Source of the DNA: Hormiphora californensis | Taxonomy: Eukaryota > Ctenophora > Tentaculata > Cydippida > Pleurobrachiidae | Reading direction: 5' to 3' | DNA length: 64,000 nt | Assembly (NCBI GenBank): GCA_020137815.1 | Contig: CM035362.1 | Location: 4,626,008 to 4,690,007 of the forward strand | Program-made: the position numbers and the translations under genes | The notes under the pieces: generated by a model | The model's input: the letters and a program-made list of their open reading frames with translations, nothing else | What the model was told of the DNA's origin: nothing | Database searches by the model: none | In this document: piece after piece, positions 22,301 to 29,747 of the stretch | Layout of the letters: every line of letters begins with the position of its first letter | Position numbering within the stretch: the stretch's first letter is position 1

Positions 22301-24884
22301 CCTCAGTGGTACCGGTCAGGGCGACATTCAGGGTCCACCAGTCTTCAACATCGTGATTAACTGGGCGGCTCAGCTCGCTGAGTCCAACAAGACTGTCTCT
22401 AGGGGTCTCACTCTTCACGGCGCTGAGAGTGATGGGGGTGGAGAATGGATCTTGGATCTCGATTATGCTGATGACATGGCTGTAATGGATGATACTGAGG
22501 AAGGGCTCCAGGAGTCAACAGATTTGCTGGTAAAATACGCAGGGTACGCTGGTCTGAAGATTAATGCGAAGAAGACCAAAGTTGTGGCTTTTTCAAAGGG
22601 TCTTAGCCAGCGCCCATTTTCAGAGGCGGATACGGTCAGCATCTCTGTGGAGGGTAATCCGGTTGAGCAGGTTTCCAGTTTTACCTATCTCGGATCGGCG
22701 TTGTCCTCTGACGGTACCATCGACAAGGAGCTTGGTATCAGGATAGGGAAGGCTTACAGTGCATTCAGTATGCTTTGTAGGATCTGGTACAACCGTAACA
22801 TCAGGACCTGTACCAAGATCAGGATATACAGAGCTGCTGTTCTGACAGTTCTTCTCTATGGTTGTGAGGCCTGGACAACTACTCAGGTCCAAGATCGCCG
22901 GGTGGAGGCGTTCCACCAACGGTGCCTGCGTAGAATCCTGAGAATACAGTGGTTTAGGAGAGTATCTAACAGGGAGGTACTGGAGAGGGCGGGGATAGAA
23001 CCAATCTCGAAGTTCATTGGCAATGGGAGACTCCGCTGGTTTGGACACCTGATTAGAATGCCTGAGGGTAGGGTGCCCAACAAACTCTACCACTGGGTGC
23101 CTACTGCCTAGTCATGGGAGACGTTCCAGAGGAAGACCGCGTAAAACCTGGTCCTCCTGTGTGCTGAATGATTATCGAGACGCTACGGGTCAATCCCAGT
23201 CTCTCCGTGCAATTACTAACACTGCAGAGAACAGAAATGAGTGGAGACAGCTCACGTCATTACGAGCGAGGATACTTGGAGCCGGCCACTCGAATGATTG
23301 AGGAGACCGTACCAAGTATCAAGTAAGTAAGTATGGGGGGTCGACGTCGGACTTTTAAGCTCTATCTCCAACCGTTTAGCCGTTATTGGGCTTAATCGAT
23401 GCTCAAAATGAGCGAAAAACGGTAAAAAGCCCGATTTTGAGCATCGATTAAGCCCAATAACGGCTAAACGGTTGGAGATAGAGCTTAAAAGTCCGACGTC
23501 GACCCCCCATAACTTGGTTATTGCCTACAAAATGGCGCCAGTGAAAAGTCTCTAAACCATTCCCAAGTGGCTATAGCCATATAGCCAAAAAACGGTTATG
23601 TGCAAACCTAATTATCCAATTATCTAATTAACCAGATGAGATAGTGACTTAATTCCAGCACCTACCCCCACTAATGCGAGGGCGCTGATCACTTTAGTGC
23701 CCTCAGATTTGTCTCTACTCCTATTCTAAGAGGATTTATGTTTTTGGCTACAGGCTGAAAATACAGGTAAAAGGGCGTGGCCGATTTGGGCATGTTCTTC
23801 ACTTTTGCGACCTTACCTATGAACGGGATCGTGTTCAGCGGGTCAAAATAGGTGGGTTACAACCGGAATTTGCTTTCCACCAAATAGTGAGTCAGCCACT
23901 TCTTTTTATAAGAGATTCGTCCCTACTAATAACTACGCCTGAACAATCAAGTGATTCACCATGCACTACACTAACCGTCTGTGTGTCTGCAAGGACTCGA
24001 GCCCAACATGCCTCTGCGTCTCCCTTGTTGTTGTAATCCTCGCATGTTATCTCCAACTTGTTGTTTGTACTACTTGATTGGCCATATCTGCAGGAATTAA
24101 CAAGTGAGTGTTGGATTAGGGGGTGATTAGTGGGTGATTAGGGGGTGATTAGAAGGTGATTAGAAGGTGATTAGCAGGTGATTAGTGGGTGATTATTACA
24201 GTAAAACCGTGACATCGTGGTGATATATGGTGGTTATATTTGTTAACCACTGATACACACAATCTACCAAAGGTAAACATTGTAGAATGTAGATAAAATA
24301 TCTGATACATTTGCAGCTAGGTTGGAATTTAATTTGATATAGAATGCAAGATGTGAAGTATGGTTCGGGTTTGGTTTGGTTTGGTTTGGGCCGCTCATCT
24401 GGGACTGTACACACAGCCATGGGCCAAGTCAGCATAGTGCCGGATGAAAAACAGTACAGTACGCAAGTACTCTTAATTGTACAAGGCGTACATTGTACAT
24501 TTAATATAAATCAAGCAATTATTCATGCTCGTTGTTTTGACTTCATCAATTATTCATGCACACATTGGAACACATTGTCAGGTTTGACAAATATAGATTT
24601 AGGGAACCATAATAACGCGAAACTAAATTTCGACTTTCGATACCATTAGGGTGTCCCAATTTCAGCACATGATAAATTACAGGGTGTCCCACTGTCTTTG
24701 ACCCACAATCACAGGTCACGCAAAGTACAGCCAATGAAAGAACTTACGCAATTGCTAACTCCTCACATTTAGTGATATCAGCTGGACGGTAGACACACCA
24801 AGTTATAGACAAACTGGACGCAGACCCAGACAGAAACAGTAACAGGAGCAGAGAGCTTAACATACACGAAGCAAAACTTGACAT
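18052..24884 (-). CDS. Single-lobe, GPI-tailed transferrin-like protein
   Basis: Eleven exons join to about 395 residues: 24884-24748, 24087-23976, 21267-21199, 20889-20821, 20597-20471, 20149-20060, 19846-19703, 19477-19352, 19059-18953, 18693-18553 and 18117-18052. Residues 1-25 are a signal peptide (LLLLLFLSGSASS); ITWCVYRPADITKC is the transferrin lobe start. Family signatures follow: VIDAPEIYKALRA, RICLPGYDPQGAWETPLGYF, GALRCITTGAGDVAFVH, CNFGSVRTAGLVY and YLGREYVMHKDALHC. The last exon is a hydrophobic tail (SGFQLVLVSIIISILSF) typical of GPI attachment, as in melanotransferrin. Only one lobe is encoded; most animal transferrins have two. Compared with human transferrin N-lobe ligands, Asp and the first Tyr seem present (VIDAP, IHDYW), but the second Tyr is Gln (SGQSGAL) and the His is missing, and the anion-binding Thr/Arg are not kept, so classic iron binding is doubtful. 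The exon 10 acceptor (AG before AAGGTGAT) was chosen to keep phase. Confidence 0.85.
18243..18540. repeat. About 47 bp minisatellite beside exon 10 donor
   Basis: Five or so copies of cacctctttactgcagcttc plus ctaaatcctaacccacccc inside the last intron of the transferrin-like gene, ending directly at the exon 10 donor (18552). Confidence 0.8.
19256..19340. repeat. (GA)n microsatellite
   Basis: GA repeat with one GC interruption in the intron after exon 8 of the transferrin-like gene; on the sense strand it is a (TC)n tract 12 bp beyond the exon 8 donor. Confidence 0.95.
20138..20240 (-). repeat. Tandemly duplicated acceptor region of transferrin exon 6
   Basis: aaccaacctgaacataagca followed by g(g/a)tacataagacaaac appears at 20143-20180 and 20180-20220, and a third partial copy at 20221-20234. 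On the minus strand each copy reads a TTCAG or GCAG acceptor followed by gttggttt, the first bases of exon 6. The real exon is the most downstream copy (GWFDPSERCN). Confidence 0.75.
21015..21116. repeat. Dispersed 80-100 bp repeat with paired 19-mers
   Basis: gtcaggccaatgctctgac occurs twice as a direct repeat (21017 and 21088) around a GC-rich middle with ttctcgtgcgctccg. A close copy is at 59924-60000, and a single degraded half at about 10953-10978. Confidence 0.75.
21774..23331 (+). mobile_element. 5'-truncated RTE-like non-LTR retrotransposon
   Basis: Inserted in the left arm of the 21360-23926 foldback element. The target tatgggggg is repeated on both sides (21765-21773 and 23332-23340), and the 3' end is a short tandem tail (aagtaagtaagta) as in RTE-type elements. 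The endonuclease part is missing, so it is a dead-on-arrival copy. Confidence 0.78.
21825..23301 (+). pseudogene. Reverse transcriptase of the RTE-like element, truncated and frameshifted
   Basis: The frame from 21825 to 23111 has the reverse transcriptase blocks: WLKGVISVIPKKGD, NNRGITLRST, FIDFKSAFDCINRD, SGTGQGDIQGPPVFNIVINW and the catalytic LDYADDMAVM, followed by the thumb-like NAKKTKVVAFSKG and SSFTYLGSALSSDGTIDKEL. The conserved end GRRSRGRPRKTW is found in another frame from about 23107 to 23301, so a frameshift lies near 23100. There is no upstream endonuclease domain. Best read as the RTE-clade type common in invertebrates; the clade is inferred from general appearance only. Confidence 0.8.
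24096..24195. repeat. ggtgattag minisatellite near transferrin exon 2 acceptor
   Basis: Short units gg(g/a)ggtgattag repeated about eight times just outside the acceptor of exon 2. The same unit, with the same g/t-rich spelling, is found in the TRIP4 intron at 43297-43400. Confidence 0.7.
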
Positions 24885-25110
24885 TTTAAAGGGGGGAGAT
24901 TGAAATGAGAAATGGGATTGAGAAGGAGGGATTTATATTGGCATTGGCATTACTTGGAAAGATTTGATCTTAAAATAACAAACTTCTACCGAGGATACAT
25001 GGAACATGTGCGTAGGAATTAGGATGTAATTTCCAGGAATTAGGATGTAATTTCCTGGAAATTTGGATGTAATTTCCAGAAATTAGGATGTGATATCTAG
25101 GAAATTCAAT
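24885..25110 (-). promoter_or_regulatory. Likely promoter region of the transferrin-like gene with tandem TTCCxGGAA sites
   Basis: Upstream of the ATG at 24884. At 25014-25100 four units of about 24 bp, ggaattaggatgtaatttcc, bring together TTCCAGGAA, TTCCTGGAA and TTCCAGAAA palindromes, which have the TTCN3GAA form bound by STAT-type factors. This is a sequence match only. I see no certain TATA box; the transcription start is unknown. Confidence 0.35.
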
Positions 25111-26985
25111 ACTGCATCAGTAAATGTTGTATATACAAAAGATTCGTTTTTGAGGTTTCTTCCCAAGTTGAATCTATAAACACCGCTTTCCCAGAAATCA
25201 ATGTTTACATTTTCCTGCTCTGTTATAAAAGTGGACCACGTAAAGGCGGATCTTTTGAAGATGTAACCCCAAACTTGTGCTTTCCCTGTGTGATATATCA
25301 CATGTGTTAGAAAATGATAAATGATAGTCATCATATTCTAATACATGCACCACACTTTAATGAGTGATAGGCACACGAAAAAATCGCCAGCGTTAACGAA
25401 AGCGTTAAAATCTGGGTGTTTCGAGTGTCAGTACTCACGGTTTTTAGTGTTAGGGCTAAAGTAGGTTTAGGGTTAGGGTTGGGGTTAGGGTTGGGGTTAG
25501 GCGGTAGGCTTTGACATTTCCTATCAGATAAACTTTGGATTATCCACAACGGTTGACTGGTTTGGCGGTTAGAGCCATTTTGGTGCAAGGTACTTTTTGG
25601 CCAGACCACAACGGCGCCCGAGTTGTCGCGACGAAAAAATCGTGTGCACAAAAAGGGCGTGATTATAATCTGGGTGCCTTGCGGTCTGTTTACAGGTGCG
25701 CGCTACGGGCTACCAAAAGAGTACACTTAGACAGATTTTTTCAAACGGCTATAGCCACGCAACCACATGGCCAATTTGAGTAAACTAAACGATAACTGAT
25801 AGAAAATCGATAGCCCTAACCGATAACCCCAAACCAAACCCTAACCAGACCCTAACGGATAGCCCTAACGAGTAACGGGGTGCTACCACTGCCCTAACCC
25901 GTCGCGCGCGCTAAAACTACGAATTGTTAGCAATGAAAGGCACCCAGATTTTAACCTTTTTTTCCTTTTTTTTCGGGAAACGGCAATCCGACACCGGGGT
26001 CTCAGATAATAAACGCACACCACGATCTACAAAGTGGTATAACACCGAAGTGTCGATTGTATTAACGTTTTCCGCACAAAAATAAGGACGCCGATTTTTT
26101 TAGATCGTGTGGAGCATGGGCGATGCGCGGGTTTTGGCACTTTTTCTATGATATCGCTGTTCGTAGCGCGCGAAAAATATCCATTTATGCGACGCCGCGG
26201 TTCAAAATCCAGAAAAAAAATCGCTTATCAAATAAAAATAAAAATAAAATTAAAATGCCAAAACACACAAAACACACAAAACACAGCAAACTTGGAATGC
26301 GCTGCAGCCCCCTCATGCGCGCACCCCCGCAACGAGGGGACTGGAGGGAATGCCGCGCGCGCGTTTGGCCTGAGCCCGGCTGGGTCGAAAATAACTTTGC
26401 GGTCGAAAAAACGGCGGTGCTTATAACTTTGGCCCCTGAAGTCCGTTTTGCTTGATTCTTTCACTAGCTGTTAGATCTGACAATTATCTACCTTGCTGTT
26501 TTTGAGAGAAGTTAATTGGACTTGAGGAGGCTGAGCAATAGCCGTTCAAAGATTGGTTGTTTTCAAAAAGTGACGTCACAGGTCTCTGCAGGGACACTTT
26601 GTTTCAAATTTGAATTAAAATCTCGAATTTTTTATTTTACCGCACTCGATTTTGCGGAGTTTGGTTCATATCTCCTGTTCCTGATAAGATAGAGACCTGA
26701 AACCGGTTGCATTTGAAAGCTGTTATCTTCCTCTTTCCAACGCTACCAAAACGATTTCTGTACCTTATCTGGAACCGGAGAAATGATTAATTATGTATTC
26801 CCCCCTAGCGCGGTATTCCCTCCAGGCCCCTTATATTATATTATAAGGGGCCTGCAACGTATGCCAAACAGCAAACTTTGTTTGGAATGTGCAGCAACCC
26901 CCTCATGCATTGCAGGCTGCAGCCCCGGAAGGCGTCGCCTAAAGCGTAATCCACAACGTCAAAAACGCAGTCCGCTGACATTGAA
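25111..26985. other. Repeat-rich intergenic stretch
   Basis: No gene recognised. It holds telomere-like repeats at about 25448-25503, their C-rich counterpart scattered at 25800-25890, a dispersed repeat with atctgggtgccttgcggtctg (25661) that is related to 14069-14112, CG-rich sequence at 26100-26420 with tgcagccccctcatgc, repeated near 26886-26912, and a short palindrome ccccttatattatattataagggg at 26828-26851. The open frames there look like chance. Confidence 0.5.
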
Positions 26986-27652
26986 TGAAAATTCTTAATT
27001 TCAACCCAATCCCTAATCAAATATTCAAGTGGAAGAAGAGAAGGGGAATAACAGCACTAAGCAAGGAACTCCACTTTCTACCTATTTCTGCGAGGATTCA
27101 ATATAAAATCGCTCTCTTGATGTACAATGTAAAGTACACCCCAAACTACTATGTCCCTCACTCGGGTTTTGTGAAATTTCCCACGGTCATAACTCCACTC
27201 CCTGATGAGATAGAGACTTGAAATTTGTTTTGTACGAAGAACTCGATATGATCTCCCTACAAAACAAATTTCAAGTCTCTATCTTATCAGGGGGTGGAGC
27301 TATGGCCGTCTAAAATCCGGTCGCGCGCAGCAAGGGACATAGTAGTTTGGGGGGACCTTTAGTTCATGGTCAGACTCCAGAATACTTGAAGGATGATGTT
27401 GGAAAAAAAAATGTTGGAATGAGGCAGAGGAAACAGATTGGACTAAGAGCGGACGACGATAGTACCCTGTTGGAAGAGAAAATACATTGTAGCCTCAAGC
27501 TTCGACACAATGTTACTAAACGTGGTATCTCTATAGCTGGTCCAGTCGTATGGAACAGGCTACCACGACTCCTAAGAGAATCAGCCTCTGTTGCAGAGTT
27601 CAAAAAGTACCTGAAACATCATCTATTTATTGAAAGTTTCGGTTGTTCTTAG
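26986..27652 (+). pseudogene. 3' fragment of a LINE, split by a MITE
   Basis: Two coding remnants flank an inverted repeat. The left piece ends a reverse-transcriptase tail motif (ELHFLPISARIQYKIALLMY), and the right piece (27347-27652) continues GQTPEYLKD ... SIAGPVVWNRLPRLLRESAS ... FKKYLKHHLF, the usual C-terminus of CR1/L2-type ORF2. The insert at 27141-27350 interrupts them. The RT core and 5' parts are absent. It is a different copy from the intact LINE downstream. Confidence 0.75.
27141..27350. mobile_element. 210 bp MITE inside the LINE fragment
   Basis: Perfect 18 bp terminal inverted repeats: ccaaactactatgtccct at 27141 and its complement ending at 27350. The inner arms also match (aaatttcaagtctctatc-type sequence in both orientations around 27250). 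It is inserted in the coding remnant and so is younger than the LINE copy. The target duplication is not clear. Confidence 0.75.
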
Positions 27653-28229
27653 GAGTGGTTAGTCGGTCATTGAAATCTACCTGTCTTCTGAGTTTTCCCT
27701 CTTATTTCTACATTTCCTGGGTTCTGAGTTCCTATGGCTACTACTGGTTTTCCTGGGTTTCTACTGGGTTCCTATGGTTACTACTGGTTTTCCTTGGTTT
27801 CTACTTGCTTCCTTGGTTTCCTGGGTCATCTTGGTATGTCTGACGTCTGCACCATCTTTCCAGCACCTGCACACCCTCATCCTTTCCAGGGCACCATTTT
27901 CCATTAAGCTGTGCAGTGTATCCTTGTCCTCCTCCAGGCCACAGCTTCTGATTCTCTAAATTGCGTATCTCCTGTCTGGCTTCCGTTGGAACTACACATG
28001 GTCCTTTCCTGGGTTCCCGTGTCCTGTCTCATCTATCACTACTCGGTATTCATTGCCACCACGCCCTAATGGCTTATGCACTGGTCCAAATTCCAGACTT
28101 CCACTCCCTTCCATCCCACTATACCTATGTCCTACTACACCTACTACATTCCTTCCTACATCTACATTCCTTTCTACATCTACCTGAGACTTAGTAGAGG
28201 GACCACCCATGACAGAGTATTTTAGGTTC
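27653..28229. other. Non-coding stretch between two LINE copies
   Basis: Likely 3' UTR of the upstream LINE fragment. It has imperfect repeats of tactggttttcctgggtttc (27735-27800) and a C/T-rich part with no convincing gene; the open frames there are low complexity. Confidence 0.4.
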
Positions 28230-28443
28230 TTTGTGTGTATTTTGTTTCAAACTTTTCAACACTACTTTAAACAAATTAATTTGAGTGTTCCGCTTGTAAT
28301 CTCTTTGGCGATCCGTGTCAGTGCTAATTTTCTGGTTTTTAATATCTCTAAGTAGCGTAAATCTCTGTGGGCTTTTTTGAACGTTCTTGGAGTATTGGGA
28401 GTCAGTTTTAGTGCTGTCCAGGAGTGTGAACCGGTGTTTTAGG

Positions 28444-29733
28444 ATGAACGATTTTGATGAAGTTACGAATAGAGAGGAGTTTGATAGTACTATGGCTAGA
28501 ACTGTTTTTTCTGATAGGTCGGGGGGTCAGGGTTGTGTTGTCCTGAGGCGTCTGCTCGACGCGGGAAAGGCTCCGGAGGGGGTCACCAAAGACCAGCTCT
28601 GGATACTCCTGATGAAGACCCATTCTCTGCTACCTTCTGGAACAAGAACACGTTTCGACAGTTGCGGAAGCTCAGTAGCTGACATCTCTATCGGACATGC
28701 TGACTTACTGAAGGAAAGTTTTGAGAGTCTTAAATCTGATTTATTGAGTACGATCGAAAGGAAAGTGGAGGACAAGGTGACAGCGATTTTACAGAAAACT
28801 GTTTCTGATAATGAAGAGGAGAAAGTGGCTGTACCCCCAATGAGACGTTATGTTGATATCAAACTAGATACAACTGTCACTGAGGATGATGACTCGGTAC
28901 CGGTGTGTCCTAAAGTGCAATGGGCTGATCATGTAAGGCCTAAAGTGGAGGAGGCACTGAAAGGAGTTCCAGTATTGAATACAGTAGTCAACAAGGGGAG
29001 TGTTAGACTATCGTTCCAGACAGAGGACCAGCTCAAGGAGGCTAAGGATGTTCTATCCCCGGTGTTTGCGCAGGATGTCCAGATGTTTACGGAAAAGAAA
29101 GCCTATCTCGACCCAAGAATTGCGATAAATGATTTGGGAGAGGATTTACTAAACAAGGAGGCACTGTTTGCAGAATTGGCAAGTGTGAAGAATGAGAGAA
29201 TCAAGACTCTTGTTGACCAAGGAGAGACATTGAAGGTCATCCATATCAATTCTAGAGGAAAATTTGCGGTGCTTCAGGTGTCACCAGAGATCCGGAGGGT
29301 TATTGCATCGAACAAAGATAAGATATTCCTGAGACTTCGGCAACATTCTGTGCGAGATCGGTTCCATGTAATTCAGTGCTTTCACTGTCAGGAATTTGGA
29401 CATGTGGCAGGCTCGATCAGGTGCTCAAAGAAGGATGATTCAGCAGTTTGTGCATTCTGTTCTGGAAGGCATGAGACAAGGGAGTGTAACAACAGGAAGA
29501 GGAATGATGTGGGAAGGATGGTGTGTGTTAACTGTAACAACAGTAGCAGTAGAGAGGACAAAAGATACGCCAAGACTCATATGGCTTCAAGTGCATTGTG
29601 TCCGTACTACATCAATGAACGTGGACGACTGATGGATAGGACAAGTGGTGTGACCAAAGAGGAAAAAAACGGCTACAGGACGAGGGCAATGGAGGATCTG
29701 CGAACAAAACGACTTGGAGGATCGGGACGTTAA
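28444..29733 (+). CDS. LINE ORF1, nucleic-acid-binding protein with zinc knuckles
   Basis: From the ATG at 28444 the frame is 429 residues; the open frame extends slightly upstream. A charged N-terminal half (for example KSDLLSTIERKVEDKV, coiled-coil-like) leads to a C-terminal cysteine-rich part with CFHCQEFGHVAGSIRC and CAFCSGRHETREC, which are CCHC-type zinc knuckles, and then VCVNCNNSS. Such ORF1 proteins coat LINE RNA. The stop TAA (29731-29733) overlaps an out-of-frame ATG; ORF2 follows in another frame. Confidence 0.82.
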   Translation: MNDFDEVTNREEFDSTMARTVFSDRSGGQGCVVLRRLLDAGKAPEGVTKDQLWILLMKTHSLLPSGTRTRFDSCGSSVADISIGHADLLKESFESLKSDLLSTIERKVEDKVTAILQKTVSDNEEEKVAVPPMRRYVDIKLDTTVTEDDDSVPVCPKVQWADHVRPKVEEALKGVPVLNTVVNKGSVRLSFQTEDQLKEAKDVLSPVFAQDVQMFTEKKAYLDPRIAINDLGEDLLNKEALFAELASVKNERIKTLVDQGETLKVIHINSRGKFAVLQVSPEIRRVIASNKDKIFLRLRQHSVRDRFHVIQCFHCQEFGHVAGSIRCSKKDDSAVCAFCSGRHETRECNNRKRNDVGRMVCVNCNNSSSREDKRYAKTHMASSALCPYYINERGRLMDRTSGVTKEEKNGYRTRAMEDLRTKRLGGSGR

Positions 29734-29747
29734 ATGTGCATTCGATT

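Larger units (their letters stand above)
21360..23926. mobile_element. Foldback element with TA target, split by a retrotransposon
   Basis: The left end gtagggacgaatc (21360) is inverted at the right end gattcgtccctac (to 23926), both flanked by TA. Arms match over about 400 bp (for example ggcgccattttgtaggcaat near 21739 and attgcctacaaaatggcgcc near 23519). The right arm continues to an inner palindrome around 23400 (taagcccaataacggctaaa in both orientations). Without the insert the element would be about 1 kb. It lies in intron 2 of the transferrin-like gene. Confidence 0.82.
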
